Made by a program: the position numbers and the translations under genes. A stretch of DNA of 51,501 nt, taken from positions 1 to 51,501 of IMG/VR virus record IMGVR_UViG_3300029258_001885. One strand, 5' to 3'. Shown here one piece after another: positions 32,078 to 40,306 of this stretch. Source of the stretch: a virus. Under the pieces are notes generated by a model, which ran no database searches, was not told the DNA's origin, and worked only from the letters and a program-made list of their open reading frames with translations. Position 1 is the stretch's first letter. Every line of letters begins with the position of its first letter.

Positions 32078-34447
32078 CTATATGGTCTCCAGGATTGCGC
32101 TGGCATTGGACGTGGCAGTGGGTGGTATCACGGATGTAAGCGTACATCTACAATTTATAATCGAAGCTGCTCCACCCATCGGGTCTCTTGGATATTTGAG
32201 TTTGCCGCCAGTCTCATTATCTGTATAGATATGATCCGATGGCACTACACCATCACCTTCGGGCCCCTCCTTTTCAAAAAGGGCATGACTATTGCGTGCA
32301 TCAGGATTGGAGCCTCCAAGGGCAGGGGCGTCGCCGACATGCAGCCATTTCTTGTAGACCTGGCTAAAAACCTCTTTTAGAGTTTCGTGTTGCCACCACA
32401 AGCCCTCAGAGACTGCCGTCAGGGTCTCAGTCCTCGCTATTGTGAAGGCCTGGTCTCCATAACGTTCACCATATTCCTCACGTATCTTTGTAGAGGTCTG
32501 CTCCGTTGTGAGCCCCTCAGTCTGACCCTCCTCAATAAGCCTCATTATCTGCTCTGTCTGCACCTCATCTGTGCCCACAAACCGCTCAATGCCACGGTTG
32601 GCCAGCAATGTACGCCTGTTATCCTGCTCGCGTTGTCTGAGAGCCTCAATGGCCTGCTCATCCTCTGCCGTAAACCTTGAGCGTTTGGTTGGGTACCTGC
32701 CGGAAAGGTCTCTGGTTGTAATGAATTGGCTCAGTGACTTGGTTGTGGTGTTGGCAAGGGTAAACCCACGGTCCATTGCATCATTGAGTACAGGTAGCAT
32801 TGAGGCAGTCCAGTAGTCTGTCCTCTCAGAGCGTGTGGACTCAAGCCTTTTGGCCACATCAGAATTGTCTGTCAGCGCCTCTGCCGCAGTCTCTACAAGC
32901 TTTTCACGGTATTTGTCGAATACTGTACCGTATTTACTCATCATGATCTTTTCAACGTTTGCCTGTGCCTCCTGTGCGGTCTGCTTTATCTGCTTGTAGG
33001 CAATTGTCTTGTCATCATCGGTAGAGTCTGTATTGTCTTCTCCCTGATCAGTATCAGGATCCTCAGGTCCGAAATCATCTCCATCAGCATCATTAAGTGG
33101 TGTTATCTGACTTATAAACAGATTGCCTCTTGGATCGGACGCCTTGAGAGGCTCATAACCAAAGATGTCCTGACGTATCTCATTGATTGTGAGTACATCC
33201 TTGCCTGCATCTACATCCTCCTTTTTGGATGCAATCGACCCCTCAACTGGCGTACCAATAAAGTTGGGCCTTATTTCCACCTCTCCATTATAAATGGTCT
33301 TTACCAGATATGAGTTGTTCCACCCAGATGCCTCAAGCATTGAAAAAGGCACGATTGTGTTTTGCCAAAAGACCTTCTCCTGAGCCTCAGAGGTGGACCT
33401 GTTGACATCCTGCACAATACCCACCTGAGACGGGGGTATCCTGAGCCTTGCAAGCAGTGTTAGCCTGTTTTCTTTTAGTCCCTCAAGGTGCTGCATCTCC
33501 TTCATGTTGAGCTGGGCGTTTACCCACTTGGCACCCTTGGGTAAAAAGAGAGTCCTCCACCAGTTGCGTTTGCCAGTGTAGGCGTTTTCATAGGTTTGCA
33601 TGAGTCTCCTCATACGCTCCTTGGTCATGTCCTCAGCAGTTTCAATGACTCCTGTATTGGTGGCTCCCCTAAGGTAAAAGGCCAGTTCAAACTCATTCTT
33701 GTGCCTGTCCAAAAGGATTGGTCTGGAGGCTGCTGTCAGCAAACTCATGCCGTAATATGGATTGTAGGGGTTTGGTAGCTTGTGATGGACCACCCTCTCC
33801 CATGGGACAAAGAGAGGCTTGTAATTGCCTGAGCCCGTTTTGCGTATCTCAATACCCTCAACTGGTCCCAGCCTCTCAACAAGTGCGCGCTCCTCCTCTG
33901 TGGAAGCCTTGCGAAGTCTCAGCTGGACGGTCTCCACCGGGCACTGGGTCTGAACCTTGTACTGCTCATCAAAAACTCTAAAAAAATTTCCGGCAGCGGT
34001 CAGGTCAATACCGCCATTCCACTCAATCAACATCTTGTCCTGCAGTTGGTTGCCTGCATTTATCTGGGCGTTTAACGGGTGGGTATCATCCACCTCGTCG
34101 GCTGCCTTGTTGTAAACATCCCACTTGAGACTGGACATGGTCCCGCCTATGAGGTCTGCACCGATTGCAACCCACGGCTCCCTCAGGTACAGGGACTTGA
34201 GCCTGCCCACCGTTGATCTTAGATTAAACTCCAGACCAAAATGACCTGTCTCGTCAAGGAGGTTATCCACAGCCCCCTGAAAATCCAAAAGGGAGTATGT
34301 CTTTGTGACAAAATCCTTGCCATACTGGGCCTCAAGGTTTTGGAGCATGTCATTGAGCTCATACATGCCCAAAAGCTGCTCAGTGGATGCTGCAAGATCT
34401 ATAGGCTCATCTGTATTGTCCTGTCCACCCCAAGGCCAAAGTCTCAT
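32078..34447 (-). CDS. portal protein fused to MuF-like head protein (789 aa)
   Basis: Residues about 1-440 are a phage portal: REPWVAIGADLIGG, VPWERVVHHKLPNPYNPYYG, LLARLRIPPSQVGIVQDVN, then VFWQNTIVPFSMLEA. An acidic linker follows (DDFGPEDPDTDQGEDNTDST). From about residue 650 it reads as a MuF-like domain: AFTIARTETLTAVSEG, then WLHVGDAPA, NSHALFEKEG, and INCRCTLTSVIPP. The portal ring is the DNA gate, and MuF proteins join prohead assembly. The fusion is unusual but seen in some phages. AAGGAG precedes the ATG. Confidence 0.88.
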   Translation of the reverse strand: MRLWPWGGQDNTDEPIDLAASTEQLLGMYELNDMLQNLEAQYGKDFVTKTYSLLDFQGAVDNLLDETGHFGLEFNLRSTVGRLKSLYLREPWVAIGADLIGGTMSSLKWDVYNKAADEVDDTHPLNAQINAGNQLQDKMLIEWNGGIDLTAAGNFFRVFDEQYKVQTQCPVETVQLRLRKASTEEERALVERLGPVEGIEIRKTGSGNYKPLFVPWERVVHHKLPNPYNPYYGMSLLTAASRPILLDRHKNEFELAFYLRGATNTGVIETAEDMTKERMRRLMQTYENAYTGKRNWWRTLFLPKGAKWVNAQLNMKEMQHLEGLKENRLTLLARLRIPPSQVGIVQDVNRSTSEAQEKVFWQNTIVPFSMLEASGWNNSYLVKTIYNGEVEIRPNFIGTPVEGSIASKKEDVDAGKDVLTINEIRQDIFGYEPLKASDPRGNLFISQITPLNDADGDDFGPEDPDTDQGEDNTDSTDDDKTIAYKQIKQTAQEAQANVEKIMMSKYGTVFDKYREKLVETAAEALTDNSDVAKRLESTRSERTDYWTASMLPVLNDAMDRGFTLANTTTKSLSQFITTRDLSGRYPTKRSRFTAEDEQAIEALRQREQDNRRTLLANRGIERFVGTDEVQTEQIMRLIEEGQTEGLTTEQTSTKIREEYGERYGDQAFTIARTETLTAVSEGLWWQHETLKEVFSQVYKKWLHVGDAPALGGSNPDARNSHALFEKEGPEGDGVVPSDHIYTDNETGGKLKYPRDPMGGAASIINCRCTLTSVIPPTATSNASAILETI

Positions 34448-34458
34448 TGGTCTACTCC

Positions 34459-35901
34459 TTAATTATTGTCCTGGTCAAAGTCTAGCTCCTCAACTGTCTC
34501 ATTGTCAAAGAATCCATCCTCATCCTCAGAGCCACCTGCCACACGGGCATACTCGGCCACCGGGTCCTCTGTGACCTCTGTGATGTCCTTTCCCTGCATG
34601 GCTGCCTCCAAAAGCTTTTCGGCCTCCTCAGCCTTGGCTGACTGGTATGCCGTGGACAGGGCCAGCATCAGGGCTGTCACACAGTCATCATGCTCGCCTT
34701 CGGGAGCGCTGTAGGTATGGTTGCCCGTCTTTGTGACGCTCAGCTCATACGATGCCAGCTCATGCTCCAGCACCTCAATTCTGGGAGCCCTGTGCCAACC
34801 ATCCTCCAATGCCATGGTGGCCCTTGTCACCATCTCACCCTTAAGCTTGTTGGTAAAGGTGATGGGTGTGATTGCCACATCAAGGTCAAAGTCTGCCAGA
34901 TACTCCCCAAAGGCCTCGCCCACACCAGTGGCGTCATACCTGAGGATATGGTCCCCATCGAAATACGTTTTTAGATACCTCTCAAGTCTGAATGCCTGCA
35001 GCTGATACTTGACATGTCTAAACCGGCAAAAGCCCACACACATGCCGTTGGTGGCCACAGAGTAAAAGACTGTGTAGTCCTGTTTTTTGGCCACATCCAC
35101 CCCATGTATGATTGATCCCGACCGGAGGGACTCATTGGGATGGATCCAAAAGCGCACATTGCCCTCAGGCACCTGCAAGGACTCATCCCAAACCCCCGAG
35201 AGGTCTCCAAAGGTTGACCCGTATGAGGTAAAGATTGCTTTATAGTACTGGTCAAACAGGTGTTTTGGCAGGAGTCTTTTGGCGTTGGCTATGGCCTCGG
35301 GTCTGACAAAGGGGCTGCAGTCTGTCTGCAGCTGGGCCCAACAGAAAAAAGGATCACCAGACTTGGCCAGCCTGAAGACGTCATAGTACCAGTTAAACCC
35401 ACGGGGGGTGCCTGTAATGATGCCAAGACCCATGGTCTGTGTGATGGTGGTAAAAAGGGAGTGCCAGACCTGTCTCACGATTTTACCGGCCTCGTCCAGT
35501 ACAAACCGGTCAATGGCCTCACCCTCAACGGTGACCTCGGCGTCACGTCCGTGCATAAACTTGATAAAGGAGCCGTTGGCCAGGCGTATCTCAAGCTTGC
35601 CGTCCACACATCTGGCCAGACCGTCGATGTTGACCATGGCCTTTATGTATCTGTAGGCTATCTGGCATTTTTGATAGGTTGGTGCAACCCAAGCACAATA
35701 CAAGCCCTTGTAGGTCAAAGCCTCTGTGGTGAGCCACAGGGAGGCTCCCATGGTCTTGCCGGACTTTGTGCCTGCAGGCCCCACAAGTACCTGGGCCTCT
35801 GGATACATCTCAGGCCAGTCTGTAAAGACACGCTGGTGCTCATGGGCTCCAGGCAGCCTGATGCGTACCTTTGAGGGCATGGTGCCTGAGTCCACGTACA
35901 T
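34459..35901 (-). CDS. terL: terminase large subunit
   Basis: ATPase motifs: VGPAGTKSGKTMGAS (Walker A, about residues 37-51), DRFVLDEAGK (Walker B with catalytic Glu), and IITGTPRGF (motif III). Nuclease motifs: HGVDVAKKQDYTVF, LRYDATGVGEAF and GEHDDCVTALMLA. It packages DNA into the prohead and cuts the concatemer. The start at 35901 has GAGGA six bases upstream; MPSKVRIR at 35880 is an alternative without a site. The acidic C-terminus ends EELDFDQDNN. It lies directly upstream of the portal. Confidence 0.93.
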   Translation of the reverse strand: MYVDSGTMPSKVRIRLPGAHEHQRVFTDWPEMYPEAQVLVGPAGTKSGKTMGASLWLTTEALTYKGLYCAWVAPTYQKCQIAYRYIKAMVNIDGLARCVDGKLEIRLANGSFIKFMHGRDAEVTVEGEAIDRFVLDEAGKIVRQVWHSLFTTITQTMGLGIITGTPRGFNWYYDVFRLAKSGDPFFCWAQLQTDCSPFVRPEAIANAKRLLPKHLFDQYYKAIFTSYGSTFGDLSGVWDESLQVPEGNVRFWIHPNESLRSGSIIHGVDVAKKQDYTVFYSVATNGMCVGFCRFRHVKYQLQAFRLERYLKTYFDGDHILRYDATGVGEAFGEYLADFDLDVAITPITFTNKLKGEMVTRATMALEDGWHRAPRIEVLEHELASYELSVTKTGNHTYSAPEGEHDDCVTALMLALSTAYQSAKAEEAEKLLEAAMQGKDITEVTEDPVAEYARVAGGSEDEDGFFDNETVEELDFDQDNN

Positions 35902-35915
35902 GTCAGTCCTCTTTT

Positions 35916-36668
35916 TTACGTCTCTTTGGTCTGGGTCTTGTCAAGTCGTACCTTTTGGAGACCCGTGAGTCTTTTAAAAGCCTCTCTTGCCTGCTGAGGT
36001 ACAACTGCATTGCCGAGGGCGTTAATTTGGTCCACTGGGATGGGTAGCTCATTACAGTCTCGTAAAAGACCACCTTTGGCAGTAAACCAGTCTTTTGGTA
36101 AACAAATGTTGGTATCTCCAGGCTGTCCCTGTTGCGTCTCTTTTTGAAATTCCAAACCTTCCAGTCCCGGGCCATGGGCGTGGGCAAGGCAAAACCATCT
36201 GTCTCTCTTGTGAGGGGCTCCCACCTCAAAAGCGGATACAACACCCCATCGACAATCATACCCTGCATTGGCCAATTGATACCCAACGGTGTGCAGCCCA
36301 CGTGTCCTGATTGCTGGGACATTTTCAAAGAATATGAATCTGGGTTTGATTTTTTTGGCCAACCTGATGACATCAAAAAATAATCCGCTTCGCTCGCCAT
36401 CCAAGCCATCACCAACCTTGACAATACTAAGGTCCTGACATGGCCACCCAGCCGTAATGATGTCCACCAGGCCCTCAAGGGGTTTGCCTGTAAAGGTTGT
36501 GACATCGTCCCAGATGGGAGCGTGTGGGAGGTCTCCTGTCTGCATCCTCTCCTTGAGCACCTCCTGGCAGTAGGGGTCAAGCTCAACGTATGTGATTGGT
36601 CTGACCCATGGGGACAGGGCAACTGCAAGTCCTCCAATGCCGGTAAATAGATCCAGCCCATTTAGCAC
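35916..36668 (-). CDS. dcm: C5 cytosine-specific DNA methyltransferase
   Basis: GTG 36668 has GAGGAGG six bases upstream. The 250-residue protein has motif I (LDLFTGIGGLAVAL), motif IV with catalytic cysteine (TAGWPCQDLS), motif VI (FIFFENVPAIR), motif VIII (VGAPHKRDRWFCLAH) and motif X (QINALGNAVVPQQAREAF). It should methylate cytosine at C5 in phage DNA. The target-recognition region is short. It lies between small genes and terL, as in many phages. A second full-length frame (35903-36661) overlaps it; see findings. Confidence 0.9.
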   Translation of the reverse strand: MLNGLDLFTGIGGLAVALSPWVRPITYVELDPYCQEVLKERMQTGDLPHAPIWDDVTTFTGKPLEGLVDIITAGWPCQDLSIVKVGDGLDGERSGLFFDVIRLAKKIKPRFIFFENVPAIRTRGLHTVGYQLANAGYDCRWGVVSAFEVGAPHKRDRWFCLAHAHGPGLEGLEFQKETQQGQPGDTNICLPKDWFTAKGGLLRDCNELPIPVDQINALGNAVVPQQAREAFKRLTGLQKVRLDKTQTKET

Positions 36669-36678
36669 CTCATCCTCC

Positions 36679-37002
36679 TCAGTGCTCCTGATGGTCCTGC
36701 TGCTCCCTGTTGGATATGTCCACCACCCTGTCAGGCTTGTCTGATGCCCTCAGGACGCCCACCTTGATATCATGGGGGACAAACCAGCAGGTCACGTCCT
36801 TTATGCCCCTGCTTGCCAGTATCTGGTCCAGCATCTCCCTGAGCCTTGCAAAGCGTTTAAACTTGAGCTTGTACTCCGGCTGTACAATGAGGATGTCGCC
36901 CGGCTGTACGTCCAGCACCCCAAGGGTCTTTAGTGTGACCATCTCCTCCTGGTCCTCTGTCTGCACCTCATCAGTACGGTCTGCACCTTGTGTAGTCTCC
37001 AA
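36679..37002 (-). CDS. hypothetical protein (107 aa, TTG start)
   Basis: TTG 37002 has GAGGAGG upstream. An acidic N-terminus (ADRTDEVQTEDQEEMVTLKT) leads to VQPGDILIVQPEYKLKFKRF and a helix (LREMLDQILASRGIKDVTCW), then a beta segment with VPHDIKVGVLR. It resembles the small proteins often placed beside phage terminases, but no family is certain. It ends 10 bases before the methylase start. Confidence 0.6.
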   Translation of the reverse strand: METTQGADRTDEVQTEDQEEMVTLKTLGVLDVQPGDILIVQPEYKLKFKRFARLREMLDQILASRGIKDVTCWFVPHDIKVGVLRASDKPDRVVDISNREQQDHQEH

Positions 37003-37126
37003 TGTTTGCCTCCTCTATGATTTTAGACGCCTTTATGGCAGCCCTCTTGTACCTGAGCCCTGCAAGGCCCACGATGACGTCTGCAAGCAGGGTGACTAGT
37101 ATGGCCCATTTAAAAATGGGGCCCAT
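36971..37126 (-). CDS. small membrane protein (51 aa)
   Basis: The product reads MGPIFKWAILVTLLADVIVG, one clear membrane helix, then a basic helix (RYKRAAIKASKIIEE). AGGTGG lies close upstream of the ATG, and the stop lies 32 bases inside the next gene. The frame is short, but the hydropathy pattern and overlaps fit a real gene. Confidence 0.5.
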   Translation of the reverse strand: MGPIFKWAILVTLLADVIVGLAGLRYKRAAIKASKIIEEANIGDYTRCRPY

Positions 37127-37220
37127 ATCCACCTATATGCCAAAAAGCACTCCATGCCTGACCGTAATTGTACTCAGGGTCATGGTCCCAGCATATCTCA
37201 TTGGCTGTGATGTACTCCAT
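37110..37220 (-). CDS. very small protein (36 aa), MEY family copy 1
   Basis: ATG 37220 follows GGAGG at six bases. The product MEYITANEICWDHDPEYNYG ends with GGYGPHF. Its first 14 residues match the N-terminus of the gene just upstream (MEYVTVDEICMDYD), so the two are tandem paralogues. It overlaps genes on both sides. Confidence 0.45.
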   Translation of the reverse strand: MEYITANEICWDHDPEYNYGQAWSAFWHIGGYGPHF

Positions 37221-37374
37221 TACCCGCCTCCAGTTGTCTTGCAAAAACAGCAACAGCCTCACCAAACTTCACAAATGGCTGGGTCAGGTTGTGCATCAAA
37301 AGAGCCCACCTGTGCCATAAAAGAGCGCCCCTGTCATAGTCCATACATATCTCGTCCACGGTCACATATTCCAT
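37198..37374 (-). CDS. small protein (58 aa), MEY family copy 2
   Basis: ATG 37374 has AGGAG upstream. The product MEYVTVDEICMDYDRGALLW continues as a helical protein with FVKFGEAVAVFARQLEAGNG. Its end overlaps the start of copy 1. The shared opening suggests duplication followed by truncation. The function is unknown. Confidence 0.5.
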   Translation of the reverse strand: MEYVTVDEICMDYDRGALLWHRWALLMHNLTQPFVKFGEAVAVFARQLEAGNGVHHSQ

Positions 37375-37383
37375 TGGGCTCTC

Positions 37384-38052
37384 CTATGATATCTGTCTTG
37401 GCTTGACTGTCTTGAATTTCCCACTCGAAGAAATTTGCACCTCGAAAGTGGGCACGCCATCGTCCTCAGGCTTGTCAGTGGGCACCTCATCCTTGACCGG
37501 TGGCTCCACCCCAATATTCTCGGTACTCATGCCCAGTGCCAGCCTCTGTATCCTCTGGATGCTCTCAAGGGCCTTGGCCAGCATCCTTATCTGGGTTGGG
37601 CTCAGTTTGGACCCAAGCCTCTGCTCTCCGCTCTCACTGTCCACAATCATGTAACTTGAGTTGTTGAGGATGAGGGCCACATGATCCCTCAGGACGTTGG
37701 CCGTGTCATAGTCCTTTTTGGCCTGGGCCCTCCTCCACTGCTGCACCATCTGCCACAGGTCAGCCTTTTGGTCTGACGGTTTGGGCCTGTCCACCATCGT
37801 CTGGCCTGACATGTTTGCATGGGCCTGCCTGACCTGTGCCGTCCACTGCTGGGTCTGCTTTTTGACATGCTGGGCTGTTGGATCCAGCCCCCTCTCCCTC
37901 AAAAACACAGCCCTCGGCTGGTCTGACTTCAGCCATTCTGCAAAGAGCACGTCGAAATTTATGCCCGGTCTGCCACCCGAGTACCTCTTGTACTTGTCCG
38001 CCAAGGTACCGTTAATCCTGGGTTTTCTTTTTGCCTTGCGTTTGGTTGCCAT
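37384..38052 (-). CDS. putative terminase small subunit (222 aa)
   Basis: The N-terminus is basic (MATKRKAKRKPRINGTLADK), followed by a helix-turn-helix-like segment INFDVLFAEWLKSDQPRAVF and LRERGLDPTAQHVKKQTQQW, and a long helical region with RMLAKALESIQRIQRLALG. DNA-binding N-terminus, oligomerising middle and place upstream of terL suggest the small terminase that selects packaging DNA. Direct sequence evidence is modest. AGGG precedes the ATG, and an operator-like site lies 43 bases upstream. Confidence 0.55.
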   Translation of the reverse strand: MATKRKAKRKPRINGTLADKYKRYSGGRPGINFDVLFAEWLKSDQPRAVFLRERGLDPTAQHVKKQTQQWTAQVRQAHANMSGQTMVDRPKPSDQKADLWQMVQQWRRAQAKKDYDTANVLRDHVALILNNSSYMIVDSESGEQRLGSKLSPTQIRMLAKALESIQRIQRLALGMSTENIGVEPPVKDEVPTDKPEDDGVPTFEVQISSSGKFKTVKPRQIS

Positions 38053-38094
38053 AATACCCTGATTGTACTACATTTTTAGGCAATCTGCCCTTTG

Positions 38095-38126
38095 TGTTAT
38101 ACAATACCCATTTTTTGCAAATACAA
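38095..38126 (-). promoter_or_regulatory. promoter with operator-like TATTGTATAACA
   Basis: The minus strand reads TTGTAT (38126-38121), then GGGTATTGTATAACACAA. The element TATTGTATAACA at 38095-38106 is a variant of the dyad found at four other promoter regions. It is the only gap between ParB-like and terminase genes, 43 bases before the start codon. Confidence 0.5.
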
Positions 38127-38136
38127 CCATGTGTAA

Positions 38137-38733
38137 TTAAAGCCTTAATTTAGCCTCAGCCTGAGCATAGTCTATGCTGGATTTTTGCACCCCAAAGAAT
38201 TCCCTGAGTCTTGTCATCTCGGAGCCTGACTGGCACCTAACGAAAAACGTATACGATGGGCTCTTAAGGTATGGCTCTGTCTCCTCTGTGGTGTGGGTGT
38301 CAAGGTGTATATGGGTCTGCAGGGTGTCATGGTCGTACCCAAGCAGCTCAAGGTTTACATCCAGTTTTTGCAACTCTACAAGCTCCTGGGAGAGGACCTT
38401 TGGATCCGTCTCGGCGTTTCGGGCTATCTGGTTGTCTGCAAGGATGTAGGCCCTCAGCTGCCCGGCCGTGAGGTTGTCAAGGGTCATGCAGGGGACCTCC
38501 TCCAGACCTATCTCATGGGCTGCCAGTACCCTGCCGTGTCCGGCAATGATTGTCCCTTCGGTGTCTATCAGTACCGGGTTGGTAAAGCCAAACTCCTGTA
38601 TTGAGTTGACAATCTGTCTTATCTGCCACTGGGGGTGTACGTTGGCGTTGTGGGCGTATGGCATCAGCTCATGGACTGATACGGGTTTTACCCTTGCCTT
38701 TTTGATGTTTTGGGCGATTGTCCTTGGGTCCAT
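38137..38733 (-). CDS. ParB/Srx-like nuclease-domain protein (198 aa)
   Basis: The ParB N-terminal fold is plain: VSVHELMPYAHNANVHPQWQ, then IVNSIQEFGFTNPVLID, the motif TIIAGHGRVLAAHEIG, and LTAGQLRAYILADNQIARNA. These proteins are common beside phage terminases and methylases, where they may act as CTP-linked clamps or small nucleases. The C-terminal 50 residues (PYLKSPSYTFFVRCQSGSEM) are less conserved. The gene is at its usual length. Confidence 0.85.
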   Translation of the reverse strand: MDPRTIAQNIKKARVKPVSVHELMPYAHNANVHPQWQIRQIVNSIQEFGFTNPVLIDTEGTIIAGHGRVLAAHEIGLEEVPCMTLDNLTAGQLRAYILADNQIARNAETDPKVLSQELVELQKLDVNLELLGYDHDTLQTHIHLDTHTTEETEPYLKSPSYTFFVRCQSGSEMTRLREFFGVQKSSIDYAQAEAKLRL

Positions 38734-38740
38734 TGTGTCC

Positions 38741-38965
38741 TCACTTCAGCAAGCTGGTTTTTGGGTTGATCCTGCTCTTGAGCCTCTCGACGTCCAGATG
38801 CAGCCTGAGTATGTCCGTGATTTTGTCCGCACAGTTGCACGCAGCGTTTACGGTCTCCGGCGTGCAGTCCTTGCTTGTAACCTTCTGCATCAGCCCCTCA
38901 AGGGTTGTGACCACCCTTCTGGTGTCAAACTGTCCGGCTCTTGCCGGGGTGTTGTTGCCTGCCAT
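38741..38965 (-). CDS. small helical hypothetical protein (74 aa)
   Basis: GGAGG precedes the ATG. The product has FDTRRVVTTLEGLMQKVTSK, then ETVNAACNCADKITDILRLH and a C-terminal KSRINPKTSLLK. From memory, similar short proteins with a VNAAC-type centre occur next to phage ParB and DNA-binding genes. It lies tightly between the ParB-like and HTH genes. Confidence 0.6.
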   Translation of the reverse strand: MAGNNTPARAGQFDTRRVVTTLEGLMQKVTSKDCTPETVNAACNCADKITDILRLHLDVERLKSRINPKTSLLK

Positions 38966-38966
38966 T

Positions 38967-39734
38967 TCAAACCTCCAGTATTCTTTCTATTTTTTCGAGT
39001 GTGGCATCCATTGACCTGGTGCCGTGTATCCATTTTTGAAACCTTGACAATGCCCCAAGGGCCAGTACCAGATGATCAGGTACGTTGGATTGTCTGGCCC
39101 ACGGATAAAGACAGACCCATGGGACGATCCTGTAACAAAAGTCGCCGTTGCGCATGCCACCTGTTGGCCCGGCTTTGGTCTTCATGCCCTCCACGGGATA
39201 TCCCAGCAGTATTTCTGCAAGCCTCTGTGGCAGTCCGTTTACGTACCTGCTCTTGATGTCCAGCCTGCTTGTCATCTCCTTGACCGAGTGCATGGTGCCG
39301 CGGTTCAGCTTTTTTGCGATCCATTCCCTTGGCTTCAGGCCGGCGTGCCTGAGAAGAAAAAGCGTCTCGTCCAGAGACCAGCTGTCATTGCGGCGTGTGT
39401 CCTTTCTCAAGTGGTCGTATTTGGGGTCTCGGTACGATACTGTCTGAATGGACCTAAGCTCGGACCTTGTCAACCCAAACCTCTCCATTGTCTCCTCAAA
39501 GGTGTGCGTCACAAAATATTTCATTGCAGGCATCCTGAGATGCTTGTGCTTGACTATCCTCTGCTTGCGGTAACAGGTGTTTTTCAGACCCAGCCTTGTC
39601 GCCTCGCATGCGACCTGGTTTCGGCCCAGACCCATGATTTTGGCAATCTCCGGGTTTGTGTGGTCTCCTGACTCCACAAGGACTGTGAGCAACAGCCTTT
39701 CACTGTCGGTCCATTTTTTATGTTTTCTTCTCAA
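38967..39734 (-). CDS. helix-turn-helix (Myb/SANT-like) DNA-binding protein (255 aa)
   Basis: The N-terminus KWTDSERLLLTVLVES then NPEIAKIMGLGRNQVACEAT is a Myb or SANT-type HTH. A second copy is at SWSLDETLFLLRHAGL with AKKLNRGTMHSVKEMTSRLD. The C-terminal part (RNGDFCYRIVPWVCLYPW) is unrelated. The TTG start at 39734 overlaps the TGA of the sigma-like gene in TTTTGA, so translation is coupled. It probably regulates transcription or binds the genome near packaging sites. Confidence 0.65.
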   Translation of the reverse strand: MRRKHKKWTDSERLLLTVLVESGDHTNPEIAKIMGLGRNQVACEATRLGLKNTCYRKQRIVKHKHLRMPAMKYFVTHTFEETMERFGLTRSELRSIQTVSYRDPKYDHLRKDTRRNDSWSLDETLFLLRHAGLKPREWIAKKLNRGTMHSVKEMTSRLDIKSRYVNGLPQRLAEILLGYPVEGMKTKAGPTGGMRNGDFCYRIVPWVCLYPWARQSNVPDHLVLALGALSRFQKWIHGTRSMDATLEKIERILEV

Positions 39735-40306
39735 AAAACCACCCAGTCCACGTCAAGGATTGAGAATTCCCTGTCATAATGATATCTGTCCCATGCCTCA
39801 TCCATGACCATCGCGTCACGTATTTCCTTTTTCATGTCCCTTTTCAATTGTGAGATACGGGTTTCGGTAAATCCAGTGTACTGAGCCACTTCGGCCTGCG
39901 TGGCCTCGTTGATGATTTGCTGGAGGATTTCCTCATGGATGCCTTTTCCAAATCGGACACGAGCTGTCCAGTCCGGTAGTTCTGGTTCCAGACCAGCTCG
40001 GTCAGGTGCGACAGGTTCATGCTCAATGACTCCACCATCGCCATGTCCGGCACCTGATCCTCCGAGAGCCACTGGGCGATGTCTTGAGCCTGACTTGAGG
40101 CGACCGACAGGAGTCCTTGTATTTCCATAGAATTCCCGTAGAAAATCGACAAATAGAAGTCTAAGAGAGAAAGTTCCTCTTATGACATGTCCGATATACG
40201 CTTCATGTGCGAAGTCTTCAGCGTCTTGTCCATACCCCTTGTAGATTGCATATCTTTTTGCCTTATCAAGAAATTTTTTGAGATCATCGCCGTCAAGAGC
40301 ATTCAT
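39731..40306 (-). CDS. sigma-70-like transcription factor (191 aa)
   Basis: Region 2-like sequence is at about 10-60: FLDKAKRYAIYKGYGQDAED, FAHEAYIGHVIRG, then FVDFLREFYGNTRTPVGRL. Region 4-like HTH is at about 120-160: EILQQIINEATQAEVAQYTG, FTETRISQLKRDMKKEIRDA. The linker between them is Gly, Pro and Arg-rich. Such factors redirect host polymerase to phage promoters. GAGGAG precedes the ATG, which overlaps the preceding stop in TAATG. Another frame is open through the linker; see findings. Confidence 0.7.
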   Translation of the reverse strand: MNALDGDDLKKFLDKAKRYAIYKGYGQDAEDFAHEAYIGHVIRGTFSLRLLFVDFLREFYGNTRTPVGRLKSGSRHRPVALGGSGAGHGDGGVIEHEPVAPDRAGLEPELPDWTARVRFGKGIHEEILQQIINEATQAEVAQYTGFTETRISQLKRDMKKEIRDAMVMDEAWDRYHYDREFSILDVDWVVF

